A stretch of 64,000 nucleotides of DNA, from NCBI RefSeq assembly GCF_014635705.1, contig NZ_BMDI01000001.1:884008-948007 (forward strand). Reading direction: 5' to 3'. Shown piece after piece: positions 47,634-57,575 of the stretch. The DNA comes from Oxalicibacterium faecigallinarum (GTDB lineage: Bacteria > Pseudomonadota > Gammaproteobacteria > Burkholderiales > Burkholderiaceae_D). The notes under the pieces were generated by a model, which was given only the letters and a program-made list of their open reading frames with translations, was not told the origin of the DNA and searched no databases. How positions within the stretch are numbered: the first letter of the stretch is position 1; every line of letters starts with the position of its first letter. The position numbers and the translations under genes are program-made.

Positions 47634-48869
47634 ATGCGTCGCCCTCTCAAAAATGCTTCACGCAAGTTATCGGCCGATGGTCACCGCCTGACCATGCTCG
47701 CCCAGGCCATCATTCAGGCTTCCAGCCGCGTCGAAGAACGTCAATGGGAAAAACAGATTGAAACGTTACTGCATAAACTACTGCGTACACGCCATCAGGA
47801 AACGCTCGATGCGGCACTCGACCATCTGTTCAAGCAGGCGCCGCTCGCCTACGACGCCCTGACCGAAGCGGCTGAAGCGGCTAGTGAGTCCTGCGTCATC
47901 GAACTGGATGGTGTGCAGCACGATGCCCTGTTGATCGCTGTACCTATTCTTGCGTGGACACGCTTCTCGATCGCCTCCGGCAGTATTCCTGCGGAGATGG
48001 TCACGACACTCTCGGCGCATCTGCATGCACACATCCTGTCCGACCATGCCAGACTGGCCATGGCACCAATGCTGTTCTCGATCGATCAGCTACCGCGCAC
48101 GCATAGCGACATTTTTGTTTTAACGCAGCAGATGGCACAGGCAGCGCTTAGTCAAACGCCGATCAAGGCCACGTTGCAGCAAGCAGAAACGGCGCCATTT
48201 CTGGCAGATACGCGCTATCTGCTGGCAGTCGTGACAGTTGCAAGTGGCGAGCCCATGTTCCGCTGGCAAACTACAGCCGATCTCGCAGATCGCGATGCCG
48301 CATTGGCACAATGGAACACGCAAGCACTGCCGAACATTGCCCGCCTGCTCCCCGGTTGCGGGATTGAACTGTTGCTACCTGAAGCGTATTTCGTCGCATG
48401 CCGGGAGGGTGATAAACAGATCCGTCCTGCATCGATTCGCGCCGCCGTGCATTATCTGGTGCACACCCTCAACATCGAGCCGGCAGCCTTGCAAGCCATC
48501 ATTGGCAGTTTTGGAGAAGAGTCCAGCGAAGAAGGTCGCGTGGATGAATATCGCATTGGCTTTGCACCAGTCAATCAACCGGACGTTCTATACGGCGTAA
48601 TCTGGCCGTTGTACGGTGACGAGGAAGGCGATGAGTCCGAAGATAGGACCGACGCGATTGCAGCGGGTGAGGCGCCTCCAAAGTCGCCAATTGAAGAAAT
48701 CCATGCCCTGCTAGAAGAATGCGGCATCATCCGTATCAAACGCCATATCGAGCAATTCTCCATGGAGTTCTGCGATGATTGCGGTGCCCCGCTCTTCCCT
48801 GATCCTGACGCCGAACTGGTGCATGCAGAAATGCCGGAAGAAGCCACAACGACCGAACACCTGCATTGA
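47634..48869 (+). CDS. DUF2863 family protein
   Basis: This protein of about 411 residues has unknown function and starts MRRPLKNASRKLSADGHRLTMLAQAI. It has an alpha-helical N-terminal half and an acidic region (GDEEGDESEDRTDAIAAGEAPP). A C-terminal motif CDDCGAPLFPDPDAE looks like half a zinc ribbon. This composition fits DUF2863, which is largely confined to Burkholderiales. No signal peptide or membrane helix is seen, so it should be cytoplasmic. In-frame starts further upstream, such as the ATG at 47553, lie too close to the acnA terminator to leave a promoter and are not favoured. Confidence 0.75.
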   Translation: MRRPLKNASRKLSADGHRLTMLAQAIIQASSRVEERQWEKQIETLLHKLLRTRHQETLDAALDHLFKQAPLAYDALTEAAEAASESCVIELDGVQHDALLIAVPILAWTRFSIASGSIPAEMVTTLSAHLHAHILSDHARLAMAPMLFSIDQLPRTHSDIFVLTQQMAQAALSQTPIKATLQQAETAPFLADTRYLLAVVTVASGEPMFRWQTTADLADRDAALAQWNTQALPNIARLLPGCGIELLLPEAYFVACREGDKQIRPASIRAAVHYLVHTLNIEPAALQAIIGSFGEESSEEGRVDEYRIGFAPVNQPDVLYGVIWPLYGDEEGDESEDRTDAIAAGEAPPKSPIEEIHALLEECGIIRIKRHIEQFSMEFCDDCGAPLFPDPDAELVHAEMPEEATTTEHLH

Positions 48870-48881
48870 TCCGTCACACGC

Positions 48882-49352
48882 TCAAGCTTCCCATTTGCTA
48901 AACGGATGCTTGAGCAGATTGGCGTTGAAGTAACGCGGATCATCCGACACTTCTGCACCAATCCAGTCCGGTTTGTCGAAACGTTGCGTTTCGCTCTCCA
49001 GCTCGATCTCGGCAACTACCAGACCCGCATTGTCGCCCGAGAAGGCATCCACCTCCCAAACCATGCCCGCATGGGTGATACGCGTGCGCATCTTTTCGAT
49101 CAGGGGCCGTTCGCACAGATTGCTGAGCAAGGCATTGGCTTCTTCCAGCGGGATGCCATACTCCCATTCACCACGGCTGATCCCCTGATTCTTGCCTTTG
49201 ATCGTCAAAGTCGCCGTCTGCCCTTCTACGCGTACCCGCACTACGCGATCAGGATGTGACGATAGATAACCTTGCCGTAACGTCGTCGCCGTACCCAGCG
49301 ACTTCCAGGCATCACCAACCACCAGAAATTTCCGCTCGATCTCTACACTCAT
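48882..49352 (-). CDS. CYTH domain protein (triphosphate tunnel metalloenzyme)
   Basis: This 156-residue protein has the CYTH hallmark ExExK as MSVEIERKFLV at the start. Alternating charged strands (RVVRVRVEGQTATLTIKG, KMRTRITHAGMVWEVDAF, LVVAEIELES) build the eight-strand tunnel that binds triphosphates with a metal. Bacterial members of this length are usually inorganic triphosphatases or of unknown role rather than adenylate cyclases. Its start overlaps the stop of the upstream carboxypeptidase gene by four bases, so the two are co-translated. Confidence 0.88.
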   Translation of the reverse strand: MSVEIERKFLVVGDAWKSLGTATTLRQGYLSSHPDRVVRVRVEGQTATLTIKGKNQGISRGEWEYGIPLEEANALLSNLCERPLIEKMRTRITHAGMVWEVDAFSGDNAGLVVAEIELESETQRFDKPDWIGAEVSDDPRYFNANLLKHPFSKWEA

Positions 49353-50482
49353 CGTGCGCTCCGCTTGAGGTTATCCAGAATCGGATGCAGCATGGCGCAC
49401 CCCAGTTCTGCACTACGCGCGCCATTCCAGCCAACCTTGGCATCCGGCGTGCGCGCATTGTCCTTGAATGGCATTTCCAACGTCAGCGAAACGCATTTGA
49501 ATGTATGCCCGATGTATTTGGATGCCAGTTTGAGCATGTCGGCACGATATTTCCCTGATGGATAGCCAAACTCTGTTTGAAAATCCTCGCTAGCCTGCTG
49601 CAAGCGCTGGATAAAGAGCGTTTGTTCCTGCATCTGGCGCTCAGTAAAACCTTCCAGCATTTCGCTACCGGCGACAAACACATACGGCAATCCCTCATCA
49701 CCATGAATATCGAGGAATAGATCGCATCCCGTTTGATGTAGGCGCTGCTTGACGTAGAAAACTTCTGGACTGGTTTCAATCGATGGCGTCATCCATTCAC
49801 GATTGAGATTGGCACCGGCCGCATTGGTACGCAGATTGCCACGAATACCGCCATCCGGATTCATGTTGGGAACAAGATAGAAGACACCATGCGCCAATAC
49901 CTGCTGCGCGGTTTCATTTTGCGTATCCAGCAAGGCATCGACCATGCCTTCGACAAACCACTCTGCCATGGTCTCGCCCGGATGCTGCCGCGCAATCACC
50001 CAGATTTTTTTGCGCGCCGCCGGGTTGCCGATTACGATCATGTCCAGATCGTGCCCATCGACCGTACTACCCAGATGTTCAATACGCGCATGTGCAGCTA
50101 TTTGCGAGCGTGCCAGCAAACGTAAATGACGCTCCCATGAATAAGGCTCGAAGTAGGCATAGTAGATATCGTCATGTTGTGGCGTATGCGCAATCGTCAT
50201 GGCCCTGCCGTCAAAGGTCGTCGGTACACGAAACCAGTGCTCACGATCGTAGCTTGCCACCGCCTGATAGTCCTGCCAGCCATCCGGATACGTCGCCTCC
50301 GACGCATTCAGAAATCGCATGGAGCAGCGCTGACCACGCGCTCCGTGCAGGCGAAAATAGAACCATTGCGCGATATCGGCATGACTGTCTTTACGGAGCC
50401 TGAGTTCAATGGCATGCGGTTCGTCCGCACGAACGACGTCGATGGCACCACCATCAAACGCGGCGCTGATATGAAGAGGCAT
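49349..50482 (-). CDS. M14 family zinc carboxypeptidase (cytosolic carboxypeptidase-like)
   Basis: This 377-residue enzyme begins with an about 120-residue beta-sandwich domain (FYFRLHGARGQRCSMRF), typical of AGBL/CCP-like M14D peptidases. The catalytic domain has the zinc ligands His and Glu in RQHPGETMAEWFVEG, the third ligand histidine in FLDIHGDEGLPY, and the general-base glutamate in LTLEMPFKD. NPDGGIRGNLRTNAAGANLNREW is the substrate-binding region. No signal peptide is seen, so it is cytoplasmic. In eukaryotes such enzymes remove glutamate side chains; the bacterial substrate is unknown. Confidence 0.9.
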   Translation of the reverse strand: MPLHISAAFDGGAIDVVRADEPHAIELRLRKDSHADIAQWFYFRLHGARGQRCSMRFLNASEATYPDGWQDYQAVASYDREHWFRVPTTFDGRAMTIAHTPQHDDIYYAYFEPYSWERHLRLLARSQIAAHARIEHLGSTVDGHDLDMIVIGNPAARKKIWVIARQHPGETMAEWFVEGMVDALLDTQNETAQQVLAHGVFYLVPNMNPDGGIRGNLRTNAAGANLNREWMTPSIETSPEVFYVKQRLHQTGCDLFLDIHGDEGLPYVFVAGSEMLEGFTERQMQEQTLFIQRLQQASEDFQTEFGYPSGKYRADMLKLASKYIGHTFKCVSLTLEMPFKDNARTPDAKVGWNGARSAELGCAMLHPILDNLKRSAR

Positions 50483-50593
50483 AGGGAACACATCCAATCG
50501 CAAAAAATTCTAAATGCCGAAAGCCATTTCGGAATTCATCGATTGTAGGGGATTCCTGCTGATGTTGAACGGGCCATTTGCCGTTCAACCGAG

Positions 50594-50713
50594 ATGATGC
50601 GACCGCATGCAACTGAAGAATTGGTGCCGGTATATTTTCGAACCGCCGGCTCCGGTGATGATGCGTTGCAGTGTACCGAGACTCGGCAAGCCCATCTATC
50701 AGCTAATACCTGA
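50594..50713 (+). pseudogene. Possible 3' remnant of a LigB/DODA-type dioxygenase gene
   Basis: In the 270-base gap between the carboxypeptidase and the NarM-like gene, a 39-codon plus-strand reading frame contains HATEELVPVYFRTAGSGDDA. It resembles the C-terminal PTxEHxLPxxxxxGAxGDD block of extradiol DOPA dioxygenases. The rest of the gene is absent and no start signal is seen. The match is short and made by eye. Confidence 0.25.
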
Positions 50714-50752
50714 TTCCCATGTAGGAAAACAGGAAGAAGCTTGCATTATCAA

Positions 50753-51229
50753 TTAAGCGATTCCGTCCTCGTTCAGTCCGAACTCATCGAGTGCGGCCTG
50801 CAAATTCGCATTCTTGTGACCTCGACGCGTCAGCTTGATCAGCACGAAGCGCTGGAGATCGCTCAAGGCCTGCCAATGCACATCGGTAGGGATCGGCAAA
50901 TCCAGTTCTGACAAGGTATCTACTACATCGGCGGGTACAGTTGACGAGCGCCATGGTGGGTCCGAGTCCACAGCAATGTCTTCCAGACCAAGGTCGGGTA
51001 ATTCAGCGTGGGGAGCCAACATGTCGAGTATGCGTTGTCGATACCGTGCTTTTTGTGCGTCCGTCGTGCACGGCAGGTCAACGAGTTCTTGCCGCTCCTC
51101 CCGAGTCAAGACGGCCCACGCCGGAAAATCGAATCTAATACCAATGGCATCCAGATTGAATCGCACGATCATCGGTATGCGTCGCAATGCATATCGACCA
51201 TCCTGCTCAAATTGAAAAAGCGCGGTCAT
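50753..51229 (-). CDS. Nitrate reductase-associated protein (NarM-like)
   Basis: This 158-residue protein starts MTALFQFEQDGRYALRRIPMIVRFNLDAIGIRFDF and continues AVLTREERQELVDLPC, closely resembling the nitrate-reductase-associated (NarM, Pfam Nitr_red_assoc) family first known from cyanobacteria. There it is needed for assimilatory nitrate reductase activity. No nitrate reductase lies nearby. Its ATG sits in the loop of a strong terminator-like hairpin and has no clear ribosome binding site, which suggests regulated or weak translation. A 55-residue charged protein is encoded 42 bases upstream on the same strand. Confidence 0.75.
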   Translation of the reverse strand: MTALFQFEQDGRYALRRIPMIVRFNLDAIGIRFDFPAWAVLTREERQELVDLPCTTDAQKARYRQRILDMLAPHAELPDLGLEDIAVDSDPPWRSSTVPADVVDTLSELDLPIPTDVHWQALSDLQRFVLIKLTRRGHKNANLQAALDEFGLNEDGIA

Positions 51230-51247
51230 GATGCGACCACGCTTTTT
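51215..51247 (-). terminator. Terminator-like hairpin containing the NarM-like start codon
   Basis: AAAAAGCGCGGTC (51215-51227) pairs with GACCACGCTTTTT (51235-51247) with one mismatch and a seven-base loop; T-runs occur on both strands. It can end the upstream 55-residue gene or attenuate the downstream one. Confidence 0.75.
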
Positions 51248-51271
51248 ATGAATACGGACCCGGCAGCGAGA

Positions 51272-51439
51272 TCAGCCGCCGATTTTTTCGTCCTTGTCGT
51301 CCAGATCATCCTTACCCAATTTCTCTTCATTGTCTTTTGCAATTCTGTCTCCGGCAATCCAACGTGGATCTTTTGCATGTCCGGGCGTTGTCGGGTTAGC
51401 AGGTTTTGCAGGTACTAGTTTATCGTTTTCCTTGGCCAT
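51272..51439 (-). CDS. Small charged protein (55 residues)
   Basis: This short gene reads MAKENDKLVPAKPANPTTPG, then HAKDPRWIAGDRIAKDNEEK and a strongly acidic tail (DDLDDKDEKIGG). An excellent AAAGGAGAG ribosome binding site lies just before the ATG at 51437-51439, which supports expression. There are no hydrophobic segments and high Lys/Asp/Glu/Pro content, so it is probably unstructured and cytoplasmic. I do not recognise the family. It lies upstream of the NarM-like gene on the same strand, with the terminator-like hairpin between. Confidence 0.65.
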   Translation of the reverse strand: MAKENDKLVPAKPANPTTPGHAKDPRWIAGDRIAKDNEEKLGKDDLDDKDEKIGG

Positions 51440-51606
51440 GATGCTCTCCTTTCATGCGAGGTGTTATGAAATCTTTCATAGTCCACTATAAACAAGGATG
51501 ACTGAAGGCAAAATCAGCGAGACAACCCTTTGCCTGTAGGACGAATCCTCACCCTCTGTCAGTACAAATAGGAATGAAGCTCGTGCCGTGACTTATCCCG
51601 AAAAAC

Positions 51607-51627
51607 TGTGGATCATCCTGTGGATAA
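51607..51627. promoter_or_regulatory. Two DnaA-box-like sites in tandem
   Basis: TGTGGATCA (51607-51615) and the consensus TGTGGATAA (51619-51627) are 12 bases apart in the same orientation, with a weaker opposite TTATCCCGA at 51593-51601. They lie in the 368-base gene-free gap 51440-51807. The same gap holds an 8-bp inverted repeat (GCACATGA / TCATGTGC, 51648-51679) and nothing else I can recognise. Confidence 0.4.
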
Positions 51628-51807
51628 GCCGTGCAAGACTGAGACAAGCACATGATTTTCTTCAACTTTTTTCATGTGCGCATCATTGCAGCGAAGCAAG
51701 GCCACTGATGACGGATTTTCCGACGTCGAGTCGTCAGCTTGTCCGATACGCAGCCGATACACAGCCGGATACGATGAAAACGTGATCAATAAGTGAAGGA
51801 GTCAAGC

Positions 51808-51990
51808 ATGTCGAATCGAGATACAAAACAAAATAATTCGTCGAAAAAAAACGCGCCACAAGCCAGCCACAGCAAAAAGCAGAATGATCGTCAAAACAGC
51901 GACAAAATGATGAGCGTGGATTCCCAATCGGAATTTGCCGTTGCCGACAAGCTGCGTGACAAGGCTGATGCCATCAACAAAAAATCTTGA
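51808..51990 (+). CDS. Small lysine- and asparagine-rich protein (60 residues)
   Basis: This protein reads MSNRDTKQNNSSKKNAPQAS followed by HSKKQNDRQNSDKMM, then a more ordered ending FAVADKLRDKADAINKKS. The first half is very rich in Lys, Asn, Ser and Gln and is likely disordered; the last 20 residues could form an amphipathic helix. A GAAGGAG ribosome binding site precedes the ATG, and a terminator follows 25 bases after the stop, both supporting a real gene. Codon and residue use is more AT-rich than its neighbours. Family not recognised. Confidence 0.6.
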   Translation: MSNRDTKQNNSSKKNAPQASHSKKQNDRQNSDKMMSVDSQSEFAVADKLRDKADAINKKS

Positions 51991-52015
51991 CCCTTCTGCT
52001 CGCGCTAGCGGGCCA

Positions 52016-52045
52016 TAAAAAAGCCCCTTATGGGGCTTTTTTCTT
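52016..52045. terminator. Terminator after the 60-residue gene
   Basis: AAAAAAGCCCC and GGGGCTTTTTT pair around TTAT. A-runs and T-runs on both sides allow it to serve the convergent gene at 52071 as well. Confidence 0.88.
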
Positions 52046-52070
52046 TTGGGTGCATTTCAACCGAACCAGT

Positions 52071-52355
52071 TCACGCAGCTTTTAGCGTCTTTCGATCGAT
52101 ATATTCACGCGCAGCGATGATGCCGCGCTCGATGCATTGTTCCTGCGTCGGATACGATTGACCATCTATCACTTCCTTGCTTGTGAAGTCTCGACCACCG
52201 TGATACTCGGTCACGAAGATACGCGGCATAAATTCGGGAAACGCCTTATCGACTTCTGCACCGGACAAATGTGCAGCAATCTGCACCGAGACATCCCAGC
52301 CTTTGTAGGTTTCGTAATGTGACTTGTTCTTCACTCGCTTTTCTTCATGCGCCAT
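52071..52355 (-). CDS. Small conserved-type hypothetical protein (94 residues)
   Basis: This 94-residue protein begins MAHEEKRVKNKSHYETYKGW and has the core DVSVQIAAHLSGAEVDKAF, PEFMPRIFVTEYHGGRDF and a C-terminal helix CIERGIIAAREYIDRKTL. The order of strands followed by a helix suggests a small alpha/beta fold. GAGGAG precedes the ATG at 52353-52355; an in-frame extension of 77 residues upstream crosses tRNA-Pro and is rejected. I do not recognise the family with confidence. Confidence 0.65.
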   Translation of the reverse strand: MAHEEKRVKNKSHYETYKGWDVSVQIAAHLSGAEVDKAFPEFMPRIFVTEYHGGRDFTSKEVIDGQSYPTQEQCIERGIIAAREYIDRKTLKAA

Positions 52356-52541
52356 GCCGATCTCCTCATCAAAAATAAACCGATCAAGCTGCCCATGATA
52401 ACGCACATGGCAGCCGGTCCTTTGGTTGCTTGGAACATCAGGTCGGCAATTGATTCCTAAAAAACGGCAATTTTCTTGTGAGATAGGTGAGTCAAAAACA
52501 AAAAAGGCTACATCCTTGACGAATGTAACCTTTCGATTTTT

Positions 52542-52618
52542 TGGTCGGGACGGTGTGATTCGAACACACGACCCCTTGCACCCCATGCAAGTACGCTACC
52601 AGGCTGCGCTACGCCCCG
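52542..52618 (-). tRNA. tRNA-Pro (GGG)
   Basis: A 77-base cloverleaf with encoded CCA starts CGGGGCGTAGCGCAGCCTGG. The anticodon arm CTTGC-ATGGGGT-GCAAG gives anticodon GGG, and the T arm is GTGTG-TTCGAAT-CACAC. It lies 60 bases downstream of the merR-type gene ending the thrS-ihfA operon. Confidence 0.97.
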
Positions 52619-52678
52619 ACGAGCCGGGAATTATAGCAGAGCGACATCTAGTTTTGCCATCGTCCTGCATCGCCAAGC

Positions 52679-53068
52679 TCACTTCAACAGCGCCAGAATG
52701 CTTTGCAGCTCGGTACGAATCGCCGTCAGTTGGGCGCTTTGCGCTTGAGCCTCTTCCTGCACAACGACATCATCTGCATTCGCATCATGAATACGGCTGT
52801 CCAGCTTGTTACGCGCGCCACTGATGGTAAAGCCCTGTTCATACAGCAGCTCACGGATGCGACGAATCAGCAAGACCTCATGGTGCTGGTAGTAGCGGCG
52901 GTTGCCGCGACGCTTGACCGGCTTGAGTTGTGTGAACTCCTGCTCCCAGTAGCGCAAGACGTGCGGTTTGACGCCACACAGATCGCTGACTTCACCAATG
53001 GTGAAGTAACGTTTGGCGGGGATCGGTGGCAAGACCACCGGTTCCGGTTTATTGAGACGTTCTGTCAT
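52679..53068 (-). CDS. MerR family transcriptional regulator
   Basis: This 129-residue protein has a MerR winged helix at residues 20-90 ([58 protein letters not shown]) and a C-terminal coiled coil. It lacks cysteines for metal sensing and resembles the short MlrA/CueR-like regulator always found immediately after ihfA in betaproteobacteria. It begins three bases after the ihfA stop and so is co-transcribed. Its targets are unknown. Confidence 0.9.
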   Translation of the reverse strand: MTERLNKPEPVVLPPIPAKRYFTIGEVSDLCGVKPHVLRYWEQEFTQLKPVKRRGNRRYYQHHEVLLIRRIRELLYEQGFTISGARNKLDSRIHDANADDVVVQEEAQAQSAQLTAIRTELQSILALLK

Positions 53069-53071
53069 CTA

Positions 53072-53491
53072 TCAGGCTGGCGTCTGCGTCACGGCATGTT
53101 GCGTAGTGTCTTCCACCATACCCTTGAGTTTTTGACTGGCGTGGAAGGTGACGACACGGCGCGCCGTGATAGGAATCTCTTCACCGGTTTTAGGATTACG
53201 ACCAGGACGTTGCGGCTTGTCGCGCAACTGGAAGTTGCCAAAACCAGAAAGCTTGACCGATTCACCCCGCTCCAGGGCATCACGAATCTCATCAAAAAAA
53301 GTCTCGACCATATCCTTGGCTTCGCGCTTGTTGAGGCCAACTTGCTCGAACAGCAACTCTGCCAGCTCGGCCTTGGTCAGGGTCGGGAGATCTTTTTCTG
53401 CCTGCGAGCGCACCTGAGACTCGAGCATGGCCCGGTTCAGGTCGGCTGTCAGTACGGATTGAAGTTCTGCTGAATTCACGTCATTCATCAT
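53072..53491 (-). CDS. ihfA: Integration host factor alpha subunit
   Basis: This 139-residue DNA-bending protein contains the IHF/HU core from [26 protein letters not shown] (starting near residue 38) to [34 protein letters not shown]. The E. coli protein is 99 residues; the extra 37 at the N-terminus, rich in Ser, Asp and Gln, is an odd extension. The ATG at 53489-53491 follows an AGGGAA ribosome binding site; a later in-frame ATG at residue 22 would leave a shorter extension. It follows pheT by 17 bases. Confidence 0.93.
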   Translation of the reverse strand: MMNDVNSAELQSVLTADLNRAMLESQVRSQAEKDLPTLTKAELAELLFEQVGLNKREAKDMVETFFDEIRDALERGESVKLSGFGNFQLRDKPQRPGRNPKTGEEIPITARRVVTFHASQKLKGMVEDTTQHAVTQTPA

Positions 53492-53508
53492 TGTGTTTCC
53501 CTGCTGCG

Positions 53509-55938
53509 TCAAGCGCGCAATCTGGCACCAAGATGCTTACCTGCCGCAGCGACAAATGCGTTCATGGCAGCATCAACCAGATCGTCCTGCAGGGTCGTTT
53601 GAGTATCTTGCAAGGTGAAGCGGAAAGCAAGGCTTTTTTCATCTGCCTCCAATCCTTTGCCACGATATTCATCAAATAAAACAACCACTTGCAAAATCTT
53701 GCATGCTGGATTAGCCGCTTTCTCCGCATCGAAAACGTCGAGCAATTCCTGCATGCTGACATGCTGCTTAACCACCAAAGCGAGGTCGCGCGTGACAGCC
53801 GGAAACTTGGAAATTTCCTTGTACACGGGCAGCCCGACTTCTTGTAATGCAGCCGCTTCGATTTCGAACAGAACAGGCGCCAGCGGCAAATCATATTTTT
53901 GCTGCCAACGAGGATGCAGCTCACCAATCACGCCAATTTGTTTGCCATCGAGCAGGACGTGGGCGGCACGCCCCGGATGCAGGGCAGGATGATCGCATTT
54001 GGCGAAAGTGGGTTTCTTCGGCGCCAGCAGTGCTTCCAGATCCGCCTTGACATCAAAGTAGTCGACGTTGCGCGCACCCTGTCCCCATTGTTCGTCGGCA
54101 ATCGGACCATAGGCAATCGCGGCAACATGTTTGGGCTGATCAAAACCGGCAACAGACAATGGACCGTCTTCCTTGACTGTATTACGCAAATAGACAGCAC
54201 CAATCTCGAACAGACGGATACGGCTAACCTTGCGATTCAGGTTATAGCGCACGTTGGCGATCAGACTGCCGACCATGGAGGAACGCATGACACTCATCTG
54301 ACTTGCAATCGGATTGAGCAGACGGATCGGATCGGTATTGGCGGCGAAATCTGCTTCCCATGCCTGTTCGACGAAACTGTAGTTCACCACTTCCTGATAA
54401 TCGGCATCGGCCAACTGGCGACGAATCGTGAACAACGAACGTTTGTTTTCCGGTGCAATGCGCATCGCATTGGCAGCAACCGGCGGCAAGGCCGGGATAT
54501 TCTCGAAGCCGTAGACACGAGCGATTTCCTCGATCAGATCTTCTTCAATCTCGATATCGAAGCGATACGAAGGCGGTGTCACAGAGAATGTACCGTCACC
54601 TTGGGTAAAGGCAAGTCCCAGACGCTTGAAGATGTCTGCAATCTGATCATCATTCAACGCCACGCCGATCACCTTGGCCGCACGTGCGGTGCGCACGGCC
54701 ACCGCAGCACGCGCCGGTTGATTGACGATGTGGTCATCGACAGGACCGACAACTGTCTTACCAGCTTGTCCGCAAATTTCGATGATCAATGCCGTGATGC
54801 GCTCGATACGTTCCACCGTCGCGGCAAAATCGACACCTCGCTCGAAACGATGCGCTGCATCGGTCGAGAAATTGAAACGACGGGCGCGCCCCTGAATTGC
54901 ATTCGGATACCAGAAAGCCGCTTCCAGATAGATGTTCTGAGTGTCGAGCGACACCGCCGTGGCATCACCACCCATGATGCCGGCGAGCGATTCGATTTCC
55001 TTGTCATCGGCAATGACGCCGATCCACTCGTCAATCGCCACCGTATTGCCGTTCAAGAGCTTCAGCGATTCGCCTTGCTTGCCCCAGCGCACCGTCAGGC
55101 CGCCTTGGATCTTGTCCAGGTCAAACACGTGCGTCGGCTGGCCCAGCTCCAGCATGACATAGTTGGAGATGTCGACCAATGCCGAAATCGGACGCTGGCC
55201 GCTACGCTCCAGACGTTGTTTCATCCATTCCGGTGTTTGCGCCTCGGCATTCAAACCACGAATGATACGGCCCGCAAAACGACCACAGAGATCCGGCGCA
55301 TCGATACGAACTGGCAGCACATCACTGATCGTTGCCGCAACGGGCTGATAGCTTGGCGCTTTCAGTGTCGAACCGGTCAAGGCAGCCACTTCGCGCGCCA
55401 CGCCCAACACCGACAGACAATCCGCCTTATTCGGTGTCAGCTTGATCGTGAACTTCAGATCATTAAGCTGGTAATAGTCACGGAAATTCTGTCCGACTGG
55501 CGCATCCGATGGCAAATCCATCAAGCCGCCCTGCTCATCCGACAGCTTGAGCTCTTTCGCTGAACACAACATGCCTTGCGATTCGACACCGCGCAATTTA
55601 CCAAGCTTGATGTTGAATGGCTTGCCATCCTCGCCCGGCGGCAAAACGGCACCGACCATCGCACAGGCGACCTTCATGCCGACACGCACGTTTGGCGCAC
55701 CGCACACGATGTTGAGCAACGTACCGGTGCCAGCATCAACCTGACAGACATTCAGGCGGTCTGCATCCGGGTGCTTGGCAATCTCGCGTACTTCAGCCAC
55801 AACGACGCTGGAAAATGGCGGCGCAACCGGTTCGACTTCCTCGACTTCCAGACCCGACATCGTCAACATGTGCGCCAACTCATCCGACGTCATGTTCGGA
55901 TTGACCATCGTACGCAACCAGCTTTCGGAAAATTGCAT
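53509..55938 (-). CDS. pheT: Phenylalanine-tRNA ligase beta subunit
   Basis: This 809-residue subunit pairs with PheS as an alpha2-beta2 synthetase. The N-terminal tRNA-binding (OB-fold) domain is at about 40-150 ([28 protein letters not shown]), the B3/B4 editing domain at about 215-390, B5 near 405-475, and the C-terminal FDX-ACB anticodon-like domain ends the protein ([18 protein letters not shown]). Length is typical. It lies 96 bases after pheS, and the short gap holds no obvious structure. Confidence 0.97.
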   Translation of the reverse strand: MQFSESWLRTMVNPNMTSDELAHMLTMSGLEVEEVEPVAPPFSSVVVAEVREIAKHPDADRLNVCQVDAGTGTLLNIVCGAPNVRVGMKVACAMVGAVLPPGEDGKPFNIKLGKLRGVESQGMLCSAKELKLSDEQGGLMDLPSDAPVGQNFRDYYQLNDLKFTIKLTPNKADCLSVLGVAREVAALTGSTLKAPSYQPVAATISDVLPVRIDAPDLCGRFAGRIIRGLNAEAQTPEWMKQRLERSGQRPISALVDISNYVMLELGQPTHVFDLDKIQGGLTVRWGKQGESLKLLNGNTVAIDEWIGVIADDKEIESLAGIMGGDATAVSLDTQNIYLEAAFWYPNAIQGRARRFNFSTDAAHRFERGVDFAATVERIERITALIIEICGQAGKTVVGPVDDHIVNQPARAAVAVRTARAAKVIGVALNDDQIADIFKRLGLAFTQGDGTFSVTPPSYRFDIEIEEDLIEEIARVYGFENIPALPPVAANAMRIAPENKRSLFTIRRQLADADYQEVVNYSFVEQAWEADFAANTDPIRLLNPIASQMSVMRSSMVGSLIANVRYNLNRKVSRIRLFEIGAVYLRNTVKEDGPLSVAGFDQPKHVAAIAYGPIADEQWGQGARNVDYFDVKADLEALLAPKKPTFAKCDHPALHPGRAAHVLLDGKQIGVIGELHPRWQQKYDLPLAPVLFEIEAAALQEVGLPVYKEISKFPAVTRDLALVVKQHVSMQELLDVFDAEKAANPACKILQVVVLFDEYRGKGLEADEKSLAFRFTLQDTQTTLQDDLVDAAMNAFVAAAGKHLGARLRA

Positions 55939-56034
55939 GATTTAAAAACCTTTTGCCACAAACATCACAAATACAAAAAAGGAATGCAGATCTGCGCGCG
56001 CAATGCATACGGCATCGCGCAACCTGCCCACCGT

Positions 56035-57180
<1,146 letters not shown>

Positions 57181-57192
57181 TCACAACACTAC

Positions 57193-57552
57193 TTAAGCAG
57201 CGATGTTGGCTTTCACCTGATTGACGATTGCAGCAAATGCTGGCTTGTCCATCACGGCCATATCTGCCAGAACCTTACGGTCCAGTTCGATGGAAGCGCG
57301 TTTCAGGCCATTCATGAACTTGCTGTAGGTCAGGCCATGTTCACGCGATGCTGCATTGATACGGGTGATCCACAGAGCGCGGAATACACGTTTCTTGTTG
57401 CGACGATCACGGTAAGCATACTGACCAGCACGCATGACAGCTTGCTTGGCAATACGATAAACCTTGCTGCGGCGACCACGATAGCCTTTGGCTTGGTCAA
57501 GAACTTTTTTATGGCGGGCCCGTGCGGTAACCCCACGTTTAACTCTAGGCAT
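57193..57552 (-). CDS. rplT: 50S ribosomal protein L20
   Basis: This 119-residue primary 23S rRNA-binding protein starts [28 protein letters not shown]. It has a long basic N-terminal helix region and a globular C-terminal half ([26 protein letters not shown]), exactly as in the family. In E. coli L20 represses translation of rpmI-rplT; the infC-rpmI gap here also carries strong hairpins. It follows rpmI by 23 bases. Confidence 0.98.
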   Translation of the reverse strand: MPRVKRGVTARARHKKVLDQAKGYRGRRSKVYRIAKQAVMRAGQYAYRDRRNKKRVFRALWITRINAASREHGLTYSKFMNGLKRASIELDRKVLADMAVMDKPAFAAIVNQVKANIAA

Positions 57553-57575
57553 GATTGCTCCTTGGGATTATGAGG

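Noticed and set aside
52542-52618. tRNA-Pro as an integration site for a mobile element
   Set aside because: No integrase, no direct repeat of the tRNA 3' end and no phage genes are seen nearby, so the adjacent small genes cannot be called an island.
53899-55563. A 554-codon open frame opposite pheT
   Set aside because: Antisense shadow of pheT without a ribosome binding site or domain.
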